A stretch of DNA of 64,000 bases from Microbacterium sp. MF43 (GCF_012847295.1 NZ_JABBDY010000005.1:229653-293652), one strand, 5' to 3'. Shown: positions 1 through 8,959, counted from the stretch's first letter. Numbers and translations are program-made. The notes: generated by a model from the letters alone, not told the origin.

Positions 1-698
1 ACCCGCTCCGGGTTCTCGGAGAACCGCAGGCTGAGCGCCGTCAGCTGCACGCCCACGGCCCACCCCTCGGTACGCGCGGTGACCGCGGCGACGGCCTCGT
101 CGGTGACCGGCTTGCCCGCGATGCGTGCGATCACGTGCGCGGTCGTGGCGTCGTCGAAGGCGAGTTGGCGCTGCCGGATCTCGACGAGGCCGTGCTCGAG
201 CCGATGCCGGCTCCAGCCCAGCTGCAGATCGACCCGCGAAGAGAACACGGCGTGGGCGTTCGACGGCAGCAGATCGACCATTCGCCACAGGTCCGCGAGG
301 ATGGCGCTGCCCGCGATCCGGTCGAGGTCGTCGAACACCATCACGACCTCGCCGACGTCGGCCAGAGCACCGGTGAAGTCCTCGAGGAATGCTTCTCCGA
401 GGCGGTCTCCGGATGCCTCGACCGGCGCAGCAGGGGGAGCGAGTTCGGGCACCACCGCCTGGACTCCGGCGACGAGCCGACGCGCGAAGGACACGGGCGC
501 GTCGTCGGCAGCGGTCACGTCGAACCACGCGACGGCGATGTCCGGACGCGAGTGCACCCACTGCGACAGCAGTACGGTCTTGCCCGCCCCGGCAGGCGCG
601 ACGAGCAACGACAGCGGTGATCGCACACCGGCATCGAGTTGTCGCCTCAGCGCCGGTCTGTCGACGGCGTGGGGCGGGATCCGACGTTGTTCAGTCAC
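1..698 (-). CDS. LuxR/MalT-type ATP-binding regulator, N-terminal part (cut by window edge)
   Basis: The frame is open from a GTG at 698 to the left edge, about 232 residues, so the C-terminal part is outside the window. It has a P-loop APAGAGKT at residues 34-41 and a Walker B VVMVFDD at about 118-124. This is the NTPase arrangement of MalT-like STAND regulators, which end in a LuxR-type helix-turn-helix; that domain is not visible here. A GGGAGGC ribosome-binding site lies just before the GTG. It is divergent from the small gene at 838. Ligand and targets are unknown. Confidence 0.85.
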   Translation of the reverse strand, partial: MTEQRRIPPHAVDRPALRRQLDAGVRSPLSLLVAPAGAGKTVLLSQWVHSRPDIAVAWFDVTAADDAPVSFARRLVAGVQAVVPELAPPAAPVEASGDRLGEAFLEDFTGALADVGEVVMVFDDLDRIAGSAILADLWRMVDLLPSNAHAVFSSRVDLQLGWSRHRLEHGLVEIRQRQLAFDDATTAHVIARIAGKPVTDEAVAAVTARTEGWAVGVQLTALSLRFSENPER

Positions 699-837
699 GC
701 TGCCTCCCTGGCGAGTGGGTGCGTGCGCCCGCTGAATCATCCCACAGGGGTGACGTCGGCGCGAGGCGCACGGCCGCACAATGACACGCAACGACGACCG
801 GTGACACCGAATGTCCCGACCACCGCCAGGAGGACCC

Positions 838-1062
838 ATGAGCAGAGCTCAGGTCGTGGAGATCGTCGTTCGAGGAACGCTGGGACCCGAACTCGTCGCG
901 GCGCTCCACGGATTCGACGTGCTTCCCGCACCCGACGGATGCTCGCGAGTCGTCGGCACGATCCCCGATCAGACCCGTCTCATGGGTCTGCTCAGCATGC
1001 TCGACGAGCTCCACGTCGAGGTCGTCTCGGTGAACCCGGCGACGGTCGGCGAGGACACCTGA
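838..1062 (+). CDS. Small conserved-looking hypothetical protein (74 aa)
   Basis: A 74-residue acidic soluble protein starting MSRAQVVEIV. The ATG at 838 is preceded by AGGAGGAC, a near-perfect Shine-Dalgarno, which rules out the longer in-frame ATG at 811. No membrane segment or cysteine-rich motif is visible except one Cys near residue 44. It lies head-to-head with the MalT-type regulator, 139 bases away, and may be its target or partner. I do not recognise a family; the alternating hydrophobic pattern suggests a small alpha/beta fold. Confidence 0.72.
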   Translation: MSRAQVVEIVVRGTLGPELVAALHGFDVLPAPDGCSRVVGTIPDQTRLMGLLSMLDELHVEVVSVNPATVGEDT

Positions 1063-1116
1063 TTCTCACCCTCAGAGGGTGACGTAGCGATTCGGGCTGG
1101 ATCGTAGCTTTCGAGT

Positions 1117-1539
1117 GTGACGAGCGCTCGGCCCGTCCACCGACGATTGGCAAGTCAAATGGATCTGTGGAGCTTGATCGCCTGGTTCTTCTGGGTGTTC
1201 GTGTTCGTGGCGTACCTGATGGTGCTGTTCTCCATCATCGGCGACATCTTCCGCGACCACACCCTCAACGGCTGGGGCAAGGCGCTCTGGATCATCTTCC
1301 TGATCTTCGTGCCCTTCCTGACCGCCCTGATCTACCTGATCGCCCGCGGTCCGGGCATGACGAAGCGGTCGATCGAGCAGGCGCAGGAGGTCCGTGCCCA
1401 GCAGGACGCCTACATCCGGGCGACCGCCGGCGGATCCAGCGCCACCGACGACATCGCCAAGGCGAAGACGCTCCTCGACTCCGGCGCCATCACGCAGGCG
1501 GAGTTCGACTCCCTCAAGGCCAAGGCCCTCGCCGGCTGA
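1117..1539 (+). CDS. PLDc_N/SHOCT membrane protein (140 aa)
   Basis: Two hydrophobic helices (about residues 17-42 and 52-72) form a phospholipase-D-nuclease N-terminal-like membrane module. A C-terminal SHOCT motif (DDIAKAKTLLDSGAITQAEF) follows. The GTG at 1117 is chosen because a TAGCTT box ends six bases before it, the spacing seen at many genes here; the internal ATG at 1159 has no ribosome-binding site but is a possible alternative. It is the first gene of a trio with 1561 and 1993. SHOCT domains are oligomerisation or binding modules; the cellular role is unknown. Confidence 0.8.
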   Translation: MTSARPVHRRLASQMDLWSLIAWFFWVFVFVAYLMVLFSIIGDIFRDHTLNGWGKALWIIFLIFVPFLTALIYLIARGPGMTKRSIEQAQEVRAQQDAYIRATAGGSSATDDIAKAKTLLDSGAITQAEFDSLKAKALAG

Positions 1540-1560
1540 TCGAGAAAGAAGGATGACGAC

Positions 1561-1980
1561 ATGACGACCTTCGACTACGGACCGATCGAGTTCTATGCGA
1601 TCGCGTTCGACGGCGACAAGCCCGGTCCCGGCGTGCTCCAGGCGATCGACGACCTCGTGGCGGCCGGCACGGTGAACGTGCTCGACCTGGTGTACGCCAC
1701 CCGTTCGCCGGAGGGGGAGCTCACGGTGGTCGAGCTCTCCGACACCACCGACGACGGGGGTGTGCCGGCCCTCGATCTGGCCGGGCTCGCCGGCCTCGAG
1801 GACATCGAGGCCCTCGCGGCCGAGGTGCCTCCCGGCGCCTCGGCGGCGATCCTCGTCGTCGAGCTGCTCTGGGCCAAGGCGTTCGCCGGCGCCCTGTTCG
1901 ATGCCGGCGGGGCCGTGATCGCCCGCGAGACGATTCCGGCACCGATCGTCAACGCATTCCTCGCAGAGCACGTCGAGTAA
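1561..1980 (+). CDS. DUF6325 family protein
   Basis: A 139-residue acidic protein beginning MTTFDYGPIEFYAIAF, a signature start for DUF6325 proteins, which occur next to SHOCT-domain proteins in actinobacteria. It has a hydrophobic Ala-rich stretch near residues 98-118 (SAAILVVELLWAKAFAGALF) that may pack on a membrane or form a core helix. The gene is 21 bases downstream of the PLDc_N/SHOCT gene and 12 upstream of a second SHOCT gene, so the three are probably one transcript. The family has no established function that I can name. Confidence 0.82.
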   Translation: MTTFDYGPIEFYAIAFDGDKPGPGVLQAIDDLVAAGTVNVLDLVYATRSPEGELTVVELSDTTDDGGVPALDLAGLAGLEDIEALAAEVPPGASAAILVVELLWAKAFAGALFDAGGAVIARETIPAPIVNAFLAEHVE

Positions 1981-1992
1981 GGAGACACCGAC

Positions 1993-2349
1993 ATGATGCG
2001 CAGAGCTGGCCGGCCCGGCCTCATCGGAATGGCTGCCCGCACAGCCGTCGTCGCGGGAACGGCGACCGCCGTCTCGGGCAGCGTCGCGCGGCACCAGCAG
2101 GAAAAGGCGAATCAGCAGTACGAGGCCCAGGCATACGAGGCGCAGCAGCAGCAGGCGGCCATGGATGCCGCGGCGGCGCAGGCTGTCGCCAATGCCCAGG
2201 CCGCCGCACCGCCGCCCGCCCCCGCGGCCGCACCCGCAGGAGGCGGCACCGACATGATGGCTCAGCTGCAGCAGCTGGGCACCCTTCACGCGCAGGGCAT
2301 CCTCTCCGACGAGGAGTTCGCCGCCGCGAAGGCGAAGCTGCTGTCCTGA
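1993..2349 (+). CDS. SHOCT-domain protein with Gln/Ala-rich linker
   Basis: A 118-residue protein. The N-terminal part is basic with a weak hydrophobic segment (GMAARTAVVAGTATAVSG). The middle is rich in Gln, Ala and Pro and is probably helical or disordered. A C-terminal SHOCT motif occupies about residues 88-117 (LQQLGTLHAQGILSDEEFA). It closes the SHOCT/DUF6325/SHOCT operon. Having SHOCT tails on both flanking proteins suggests that the two interact, which is inference. A strong terminator hairpin follows at 2365. Confidence 0.8.
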   Translation: MMRRAGRPGLIGMAARTAVVAGTATAVSGSVARHQQEKANQQYEAQAYEAQQQQAAMDAAAAQAVANAQAAAPPPAPAAAPAGGGTDMMAQLQQLGTLHAQGILSDEEFAAAKAKLLS

Positions 2350-2364
2350 TCGAATCGCTAGCAT

Positions 2365-2394
2365 GAGGGCCGCATCCGACGGGATGCGGCCCTC
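2365..2394. terminator. Bidirectional hairpin terminator
   Basis: Perfect 13-bp stem (GAGGGCCGCATCC and its complement) with a 4-base loop. It sits between the convergent SHOCT gene (ends 2349) and the K+ channel gene (ends 2412), so it can serve both strands. There is no long T tract, as is usual in high-GC actinobacteria. Confidence 0.85.
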
Positions 2395-2411
2395 GTGGCA
2401 TTCGGGGCCCG

Positions 2412-3152
2412 TCAGTCCTGGCGGTCGCCCGCGCCGCCCGGCGACTCGCCGCCGAGCGCATCGAGCTTCGCCATGAGCTGGCGCATCTGTCCCCGCGTCG
2501 CCGGCTCGGCATCGTCCCGGTTGCGCGCCGCGCGCTCGAGCACCCACGACGCCAGGGTCGCCGTGATGATGCCGGCCAATGCCACCCCGCTGAACATGAC
2601 CGCCACCGCCAGGATGCGACCGGGCGCGGTCACGGGATAGAAGTCGCCGTACCCCGTGGTGGTGATGGTGACGCAGGCGAACCACACCGCTTCGGCGAAG
2701 GTCTGGATGTTGGCACCGGGCGCGCGCCGCTCGACCTCGAGCATGGCGAGCGAGGAGATGTAGATGAGCAGGACGCCGGCGCCCGCACCGTAGACCATGA
2801 TCTGCGTGCGCAGCCGCGTGCCCGCGGATGGACGCATGCCGGGAACGCGGGTAAGTGCCTTCAGCAGCAGGACAAGCCGGAACACAGGGATGACAGCGAT
2901 GGCGAGCGTGCCCAGATGCGTCCGGAACCACTTCGCCCGGTTGGGCGCGAGCGCGAGCCGCACGAGGTAATCGACGATGAACAGTGCCCACGTGGCGAGG
3001 ATGACGACCGTCATCGCAACGCGGGCGGTGTCCCCTGGTTCGCCGATCACTCGCCAGGAGTAGGCGGCGAGGTACAGGAGCGACGCCACCATCAGCGGCA
3101 CCTGCGTGCGGCGGTGCCACGTCGTTTCGTCCACACGCGCATCATCCCGCAT
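2412..3152 (-). CDS. Voltage-gated-like K+ channel protein
   Basis: A 246-residue integral membrane protein with about five to six hydrophobic segments and a pore loop carrying the canonical potassium filter TTGYGD at about residues 165-170, followed by a final transmembrane helix and a charged cytoplasmic tail. The pre-pore region has an S4-like RLVLLLKALTRVPGMR stretch with spaced basic residues. The ATG at 3152 follows GGAGGTTGCTC, favouring it over a TTG two codons upstream. It lies 30 bases downstream of the DUF998 gene and may be co-transcribed with it. Confidence 0.88.
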   Translation of the reverse strand: MRDDARVDETTWHRRTQVPLMVASLLYLAAYSWRVIGEPGDTARVAMTVVILATWALFIVDYLVRLALAPNRAKWFRTHLGTLAIAVIPVFRLVLLLKALTRVPGMRPSAGTRLRTQIMVYGAGAGVLLIYISSLAMLEVERRAPGANIQTFAEAVWFACVTITTTGYGDFYPVTAPGRILAVAVMFSGVALAGIITATLASWVLERAARNRDDAEPATRGQMRQLMAKLDALGGESPGGAGDRQD

Positions 3153-3182
3153 GAGCAACCTCCGCGGGCGGGGACGCGCGGG

Positions 3183-4253
3183 TCAGGCGCGGCGGGCGTC
3201 CTCGGTGAGGGCTGCGGCGTTGCGGATGAACAGCACGATCCACGTGAAGACCAGAATCCCCGCCACGAGCTCGACCGCGGTCAGGGTGTAGTAGCCCACG
3301 GCGAAGAGCACAGCGAGTACGAGAGTCACGGCGAGGAACAGCCAGCCCAGGAGGACGAAGGGGCGCGGCATCCCGGGAATCCATCGTGCCAGCCCGATGA
3401 CCAGCACGCCGTACGCGACGACCATGCCCGAAGCCACACCCGTGTGGAGGGCGAAGAAGAGATTGACGGGGAAGACCCCCACCAGCGCCAGGAAGACGCC
3501 GACGACGATCAGGCACACGCGAACGCGTCCGATGCCCACCGGGTTCGGCGTCGGGATGCCCAGCGTCGCGTAGCGGGCGAGCGTCGTGACGAGGAAGCCC
3601 GCGACGATCAGCGTCAGGTTGAACGCGAGCGCGGAGACGTTGGTGGTCATCCCCAGCGCGCTGAGATTGTCCTTCCACCAGTCCGGGTCGCTCGCGGTGA
3701 GCATGCTCGCCAGGACTCCGAACACCAGGAACACCGCCAGCACCGCAGCGAGCAGCTCGAGGTCCATGTGCGTCGCCGAATAGAAGGCGATGTACGCCGT
3801 CATCCCCGCGGCCGAACCCGCGAGCAGCAGCACCGCCAACGGGAAGACCTCAGCTCCGATGAACGCTCGCTCGAGGATCACGGCGAGGAGCGTCCATCCG
3901 AGCAGCGCGATCACGGCGTGCGCGATGGCGAGGGCGATGATGTCGAAGTGGTCGAGCAGGCGCAGGCGTCCCTGCGGACCGCGCTCGTGCAGGAGGTACC
4001 GGCCGGCGAGCACGGCGGCGAAGGCCACCGCCGCCGCCGCCAGCGCCGCGAACTGCCCGATCGAGCCCGGGCCCGAGATCGGCGCGGGTTCGAACCCGAA
4101 CGCGATGAGGGCGATCAGGGCGACGACGATGAACGCGAGCGTCGCCGAACCGAGGGCGAGCGACTCGAGCGATCGCTCGCTGCGGGCGTCGACGACACGG
4201 GCGAGAGCGCGATCGCGTCGCGTTCCCCGATCGGCGAGGGTGTCCTGCGTCAT
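3183..4253 (-). CDS. DUF998-family polytopic membrane protein
   Basis: A 356-residue protein with roughly nine to ten transmembrane helices after a charged 38-residue N-terminus. Segments such as SDPDWWKDNLSALG and FALHTGVASGMVVAYG resemble DUF998 proteins. The ATG overlaps the stop of the upstream AI-2E-type gene (ATGA at 4250-4253), so the two are translationally coupled. Substrate and function are unknown; a transport or membrane-stress role would be guesswork. The longer frame running upstream of 4253 is a shadow inside the neighbouring gene. Confidence 0.8.
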   Translation of the reverse strand: MTQDTLADRGTRRDRALARVVDARSERSLESLALGSATLAFIVVALIALIAFGFEPAPISGPGSIGQFAALAAAAVAFAAVLAGRYLLHERGPQGRLRLLDHFDIIALAIAHAVIALLGWTLLAVILERAFIGAEVFPLAVLLLAGSAAGMTAYIAFYSATHMDLELLAAVLAVFLVFGVLASMLTASDPDWWKDNLSALGMTTNVSALAFNLTLIVAGFLVTTLARYATLGIPTPNPVGIGRVRVCLIVVGVFLALVGVFPVNLFFALHTGVASGMVVAYGVLVIGLARWIPGMPRPFVLLGWLFLAVTLVLAVLFAVGYYTLTAVELVAGILVFTWIVLFIRNAAALTEDARRA

Positions 4254-5374
4254 GGTCGCCTCCTCCTGGGGGCCGGTGGTGCCGGGTCTGGTGCCGTGGG
4301 CGGTGCGGCGGTGCGGTCGCCCGAGAGCCAGCGGAGCCACTGTCCGCCCGGGTCGCCCTCGAGCAGGAGCGCTCGCACGAACAGTGTCAGCGGGATGGAG
4401 AGGATCGCGCCGAGCGGCCCGATGACGAACGTCCAGAAGATGACCGAGAAGAAACTCAGGGTGAGGCTCAGGTCGACGGCGTCGCTGACGAACTTCGGCT
4501 GCACGAGCACCTGCAGCACCACGTTGACCACGCAGTAGACCGCGACGACCGCGAGCAGCAGCGGCCAGCCGCCGACGACGAGCGCGAGCACGGCCGGCGG
4601 GATGAGGCCGAGGATGAAGCCGATGTTGGGGATGAAGTTCGTGACGAACGCGAGGATCGCCCACACGAGGGGCGCGGGGACGCCGAGCCACCACAGCGCG
4701 AGCCCGTCGATGATCGCGACGATCGCACCGAAGGTCGCGTTGACGACGTAGTAGCGGCGGACGCCGGTGTTCAGGTGACGGATGCGGCTGAGCGTCGGCC
4801 GCTTCGACGCGCCGAAGACCCGTCCGGCGTCGCGATAGCGGGCCGCGTCGGCCGCCATGAAGATGATGTACGCGAAGACGAAGAACAGCGCCGTCGCGAC
4901 TCCCACGGCCGTGCCGCCCAGGCGGGAGGCGAGGCCGAAGAGGGACTCAGGGTCGAGGACGGATGCCGCGGCATCCGACGCCTCCCCCTCCAGCCCGACG
5001 GACTGCAGCCATGAGACGACGCCCTGCACACTGCTCTCGAGCTGCTCCCCGAGGTCGCCGATCAGGCGAACGAACTGCACCCCTGCGACCCACAGGAGCA
5101 CACCCATGACGAGCAGCACGAGGTAGGCGACGGCGATCACCGCCGTCGTGCCGGCCCAGCGCGGCCATCCGCGACGGTCGAGGGGGCGCCGCACCGGCTC
5201 GCAGATGACCACGAGCACGATCGCGAGAGCGAGCGGCCCGACCAGCTCGCGAGCGAACGACACCCCCGCGAGCACGATCGCGGCGGCCGCCAGCGTGAGC
5301 AGCGTCCGCAGGCTCGGCGACAGTCCCGTCGGCGTCGACGGCACCGGCGACGGTGAGGGTGGTGTGCGGGTCAC
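4250..5374 (-). CDS. AI-2E family transporter
   Basis: A 374-residue protein with paired N-terminal helices (about residues 18-60), a soluble middle containing a Glu/Ser-rich helix, and a C-terminal block of helices with the family pattern NATFGAIVAIIDGLALWWLGVP, split here only by description. AI-2E/TqsA-like permeases export small molecules, and some act as Na+/H+ antiporters; the substrate here cannot be told. GTG 5374 is chosen because TACCCT ends exactly six bases upstream, a leaderless signature. The gene is coupled to the DUF998 gene by a 4-base overlap. Confidence 0.83.
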   Translation of the reverse strand: MTRTPPSPSPVPSTPTGLSPSLRTLLTLAAAAIVLAGVSFARELVGPLALAIVLVVICEPVRRPLDRRGWPRWAGTTAVIAVAYLVLLVMGVLLWVAGVQFVRLIGDLGEQLESSVQGVVSWLQSVGLEGEASDAAASVLDPESLFGLASRLGGTAVGVATALFFVFAYIIFMAADAARYRDAGRVFGASKRPTLSRIRHLNTGVRRYYVVNATFGAIVAIIDGLALWWLGVPAPLVWAILAFVTNFIPNIGFILGLIPPAVLALVVGGWPLLLAVVAVYCVVNVVLQVLVQPKFVSDAVDLSLTLSFFSVIFWTFVIGPLGAILSIPLTLFVRALLLEGDPGGQWLRWLSGDRTAAPPTAPDPAPPAPRRRRP

Positions 5375-5465
5375 GCCGCCAGGGTATCCACCGTCCTCTC
5401 GGTCGCCGGGGATTTCACCCGTGAAGTCACCCCCGTGAACGGTGTGACGATGCCACACTGAGCCC

Positions 5466-6860
5466 ATGTCAACGGCACACGTCAGCCCGCTGGCGGAGTC
5501 CTGGTCGCCGCCGCCCACGCTTCAAGACCACCTCGACGAGGGCCGTGCTGCGCGCGGCCCCGCCCCGCGTGAGAGCCTCGCGCTCCTCCCGGACGGCGAG
5601 CGCGATCCCATGGGGATCCTCGACCGGCAGGACTCCGTGCGCGTCCCCGAGCTGGTGCCGATCCGCACGCAGCGCATGGCCGAGAGCGCATTCGCCTTCT
5701 ATCGGGGCACGGCGGCGCTCATGGCGGCCGACCTCGCCCGTTCCCCCAGCAGCGGATTGGCGGTCGGGTCGTGCGGCGATGCCCACGTGTCGAACTTCGG
5801 CCTCTTCGCGTCTCCGCAGCGCACGCTCGTGTTCGACCTCAACGACTTCGACGAAGCGGCGTGGGCGCCGTGGGAGTGGGACGTCAAGCGTCTGGTGACG
5901 AGCATCGTCATCGCCGGACAGTCGACCTCGCGCGACGAGAAGGTGGTGGCGGATGCCGCGCTGGGCGCCGTGCGCACCTACGCCCGATCGCTGGCGAACG
6001 GCGCCAAGCGCAGCCCGCTCAAGCGCTACTACGACCACTTCGACGCCGACGCGGCGGCTGCGGCCATCGACCCTGCCTCGGCCGACGCTCTGCACAAGGC
6101 CGTGAAGGACGCGGAGAAGCGGACAGCCACGCGCGCCGTGCGCAAGCTCACCGTCGTCGACGACGACGGCCGCCTCGTCTTCATCGAGATCCCGCCCACC
6201 ATGACGCACGTCGATCCTCGGATCGAGCTGCGGCTCCACGAGTTCATGCTCGAGTACCAGCAGTCCGCGAACATCGACATCCGCGTGCTGCTGCAGAAGT
6301 ACCACGTGACCGATATCGCCCGGCGTGTGGTCGGCGTGGGAAGCGTCGGCACCCGGTGCTTCCTCGTCTCGCTCGCCGACGGCGATGGGAACGCGCTGCT
6401 TCTGCAGGCCAAGGAGGCGGGGCAGAGCGTGCTCATCGAGTACGGCCGGGTCGAGCAGCCCGAAGGGGTGACCCGGTACATCGAGAAGCAGGGTGACGGC
6501 GCCCGCGTCGTCGCGATGCAACGGGTGCTTCAGGCCGTCTCGGACCCCTTCCTCGGCCACCTCACCGGCCCCTCGGTCGACGGGCCGGAGCGATCCTTCT
6601 ACGTGCGGCAGTTCCATGACAAGAAGGGCGGGTTCGACATGGACACGCTCGAGGACACGGCGTTCCGCTGGTACGCGGACGCCTGTGCGACCACATTGGC
6701 GCGGGCGCACGGCCAGTCGCCCAATGCCTCGGTGGTCGCGGGGTACATCGGGGGCGGTCGCGTCGCCGGCGAGGCGATCCTCGAATGGTCGTACGCCTAC
6801 GCCGAGCTGTCCCGCGCCGACTGGCAGCTGTTCCGCCGGCACCGCGGCATCGAGAGCTGA
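5466..6860 (+). CDS. DUF2252 family protein (kinase-like fold)
   Basis: A 464-residue soluble protein. It shows the DUF2252 hallmarks RTQRMAESAFAFYRG (about 60-75), GDAHVSNFG (about 103-111) and FDLNDFDEA (about 120-128), which correspond to catalytic-loop and metal-binding elements of aminoglycoside-phosphotransferase-like kinases. The late motif YVRQFHDKKG is also typical. Length matches the family. The ATG at 5466 has CACACT six bases upstream, a possible leaderless start. It is divergent from the AI-2E gene. Substrate is unknown. Confidence 0.88.
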   Translation: MSTAHVSPLAESWSPPPTLQDHLDEGRAARGPAPRESLALLPDGERDPMGILDRQDSVRVPELVPIRTQRMAESAFAFYRGTAALMAADLARSPSSGLAVGSCGDAHVSNFGLFASPQRTLVFDLNDFDEAAWAPWEWDVKRLVTSIVIAGQSTSRDEKVVADAALGAVRTYARSLANGAKRSPLKRYYDHFDADAAAAAIDPASADALHKAVKDAEKRTATRAVRKLTVVDDDGRLVFIEIPPTMTHVDPRIELRLHEFMLEYQQSANIDIRVLLQKYHVTDIARRVVGVGSVGTRCFLVSLADGDGNALLLQAKEAGQSVLIEYGRVEQPEGVTRYIEKQGDGARVVAMQRVLQAVSDPFLGHLTGPSVDGPERSFYVRQFHDKKGGFDMDTLEDTAFRWYADACATTLARAHGQSPNASVVAGYIGGGRVAGEAILEWSYAYAELSRADWQLFRRHRGIES

Positions 6861-6930
6861 CGCCGCGTCACGGCCGGCGGACGCGGGCGAGCCGGAGGCG
6901 CAGGAGCGCGCCGCCCCCGGAGCGGGAGCG

Positions 6931-7353
6931 TCAGACGTCCTCTGGGGCCTCAGAGTGGGCGTCGAGCCATTCGCGAGCGACCCGTTTGGGAGCGCGCAGC
7001 AGCCAGGCGTCGGTGACGATCTCGCGCAGGTGGTCGCCCTCGATCCTGTCCAGACGCACGAGCACCGCCGGAAACGCGTCGAAGTGCGGGATCGTGAAGA
7101 ACGCGTCGGGGTAGGTCTCGAGCAATGCTTCCTTCTCGTCGAGCCCGTCGGTGCGCACGGCGATCACCGGGCCGTCGGGCCACTCCCGGCCGAGCGCGTC
7201 AAGGGCGGCGAGGTCGGCCTTTCCCGGTCCTCGCTCCCACACGAACGCACCGGCCGCGGTGCGCCAGGTCATGCCGCCCCGATGACCGTCCACGCGCTCG
7301 TGAACGCCCGGGAGCCCGAGCGCGATCGCGCGCACGTCCTCGAGAGTCGCCAT
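6931..7353 (-). CDS. MmcQ/YjbR family DNA-binding-fold protein
   Basis: A 140-residue protein starting MATLEDVRAIALGLPG, typical of the MmcQ/YjbR (CyaY-like fold) family. Motifs include FVWERGPGKADLAAL and the C-terminal LLRAPKRVAREWLDAH. The longer frame upstream to 7482 is not supported; ATG 7353 is preceded by CAGCAT with a six-base gap. Members are often annotated as DNA-binding but biochemical proof is thin. It is convergent with the DUF2252 gene and about 57 bases downstream of hspR. Confidence 0.8.
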   Translation of the reverse strand: MATLEDVRAIALGLPGVHERVDGHRGGMTWRTAAGAFVWERGPGKADLAALDALGREWPDGPVIAVRTDGLDEKEALLETYPDAFFTIPHFDAFPAVLVRLDRIEGDHLREIVTDAWLLRAPKRVAREWLDAHSEAPEDV

Positions 7354-7409
7354 GCGCTCATGCTGGCGCGCGACGGCGATCGGCGCCAGAGGACGAGCGG
7401 ATGCCCCTG

Positions 7410-7892
7410 CTACTCCTGCGAGGAGGACCGGGGGGCGGCATCCGTCGACCCGCCCTGCTCGAGCTGGTGCCGGGGCCGCCACACCACGAGTTCCGTCGCT
7501 CGGCGCACGCGTGTGCCGCTGCGCAGCGTGATGACCGAGCCGGTCGACCCCGCGGCGAACACGCGTGCACCCGGTCGCCGTTCGAGCTCGACGCGCACGC
7601 GCTCCTCCAGGTCGCGGACGCGGCCATGGAGCTCGCGGACCCTGTCCTCGAGCTCGAGAATGCGGGCGATCGCCGGAAGGCCGATGCCGTCGGCCGACAT
7701 GCGGGCGACCTCCCGCAGCTGCGCGACATGGCGCAGCGAGTAGCGACGGGAGCCGCCCGGCGTGCGCGCAGGGACGACGAGGCCGAGACGGTCGTACTGG
7801 CGGAGCGTCTGCGGATGCATGCCCGAGAGCTCCGCCGCAACGGCGATCGCGAAGATCGGCGCCTCATCGTCGATGTCGTGCTGCTCGCCCAT
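7410..7892 (-). CDS. hspR: HspR, MerR-family heat-shock repressor
   Basis: A 160-residue MerR-type protein. The wing-helix DNA-binding region (HPQTLRQYDRLGLVVPARTPGGSR, positions about 24-48) is diagnostic of HspR, and an Arg/Glu-rich coiled coil follows (about 82-105). HspR represses the dnaK operon by binding HAIR sites, with DnaK as co-repressor in Streptomyces. ATG 7892 is preceded by AGGAGGTGAACGC. It is the last gene of dnaK-grpE-dnaJ-hspR, 53 bases after dnaJ, so it controls its own operon through the two HAIR sites near 11528-11601. Confidence 0.93.
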   Translation of the reverse strand: MGEQHDIDDEAPIFAIAVAAELSGMHPQTLRQYDRLGLVVPARTPGGSRRYSLRHVAQLREVARMSADGIGLPAIARILELEDRVRELHGRVRDLEERVRVELERRPGARVFAAGSTGSVITLRSGTRVRRATELVVWRPRHQLEQGGSTDAAPRSSSQE

Positions 7893-7945
7893 CGCGTTCA
7901 CCTCCTCGTCGGCAACCGGAACCCGGACCCGCCATCGTCATCTTC

Positions 7946-8941
7946 CTAGCCGCGCGCCCTCGACATGAGGTCGGCACGCGGGTTCTCCTTCGGCTCGAGC
8001 TCGTGATAGCGCTCGAGGGCCTCGCGGGCGGCGTCGTCGAGGTGCGAGGGCACCGCGACCTGCACCTCGGCGAGCAGATCGCCCGTGCCCTTCGCAGTCT
8101 CGACGCCGCGACCCTTCACGCGCAGGACGCGACCCGACGGAGTGCCGGGAGCCACCCGCAGCTTCACGGGCTCCCCGCCGAGCGTCGGCACCTCGATGGT
8201 GGCGCCGAGCGCCGCCTCGGTGAAGGTGATCGGCACCGTGACACGCAGATTGAGCCCGTCCCGTGTGAAGACGGGGTGCGGCCGAACGCTCACCTGCACG
8301 ACGACGTCGCCCGCCTCGCCGCCGTCGGGCGACGGGCGCCCTCGACCGCGCAGGCGGATCTTCTGCCCGTCCGAGACCCCCGCGGGGATCTTCACCTTGA
8401 ACGGCTTGCCGTCCTCCCCCTGCAGCGAGATCGTCTCGCCGCGCGTCGCCGTGACGAAGTCGATCGTCGTGCGCGCCGTGACATCGGTCCCGCGCGTCGG
8501 CCCGCCGTATCCGCGGTAGCCGCCCGTGGTCTGACCGAACCGGCCGCTGCCGAAGCCGGCGCCCTGCTGCTGGTTGAACATCGCGAAGATGTCGTCGAAG
8601 TCCTCGGTCCGATAGCGCGAGCCGCCGCGACCTTGGTTGAACATGCTGAACACGTCCTCGAAACCGCCGGCACCGCCGGGGCCGCCCGAGGTGAACCGCG
8701 CGCCCGAACCCATCGCCCGGATCTGGTCGTACTCCTTGCGCTGCTCCGCGTCGGAGAGCACCGAGTACGCCTCGCTGACCTCCTTGAACTTCGCCTCCGC
8801 CGCGGCATCGCCCGCGTTGGAGTCGGGGTGGTACTTGCGGGCGAGCTTGCGGTAGGTCTTCTTGAGATCGGCGTCGGTGACGTCCTTGGACACACCGAGG
8901 ATCTTGTAGAAGTCCTTGTCGAACCAGTCCTGACTGGCCAT
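7946..8941 (-). CDS. dnaJ: DnaJ/CbpA-type co-chaperone without zinc finger
   Basis: A 331-residue J-domain protein. The HPD tripeptide is at residues 38-40 in an N-terminal J domain (about 9-75). A Gly/Phe-rich linker with SMFNQ and AMFNQQQ repeats follows, then two substrate-binding beta domains. The four CxxCxGxG repeats of type I DnaJ are absent, so this is a type II protein. It stimulates DnaK ATPase and delivers unfolded clients. It lies 18 bases after grpE in the dnaK operon. Confidence 0.93.
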   Translation of the reverse strand: MASQDWFDKDFYKILGVSKDVTDADLKKTYRKLARKYHPDSNAGDAAAEAKFKEVSEAYSVLSDAEQRKEYDQIRAMGSGARFTSGGPGGAGGFEDVFSMFNQGRGGSRYRTEDFDDIFAMFNQQQGAGFGSGRFGQTTGGYRGYGGPTRGTDVTARTTIDFVTATRGETISLQGEDGKPFKVKIPAGVSDGQKIRLRGRGRPSPDGGEAGDVVVQVSVRPHPVFTRDGLNLRVTVPITFTEAALGATIEVPTLGGEPVKLRVAPGTPSGRVLRVKGRGVETAKGTGDLLAEVQVAVPSHLDDAAREALERYHELEPKENPRADLMSRARG

Positions 8942-8959
8942 GGATGCTCCTCCTGCGGA

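Noticed and set aside
1072-3120. 682-residue minus-strand open frame
   Set aside because: Covers three plus-strand genes with good starts and a terminator; no domain visible.
2916-4538. 540-residue plus-strand open frame
   Set aside because: Lies opposite the K+ channel and DUF998 genes and has low-complexity charged sequence with no domain.
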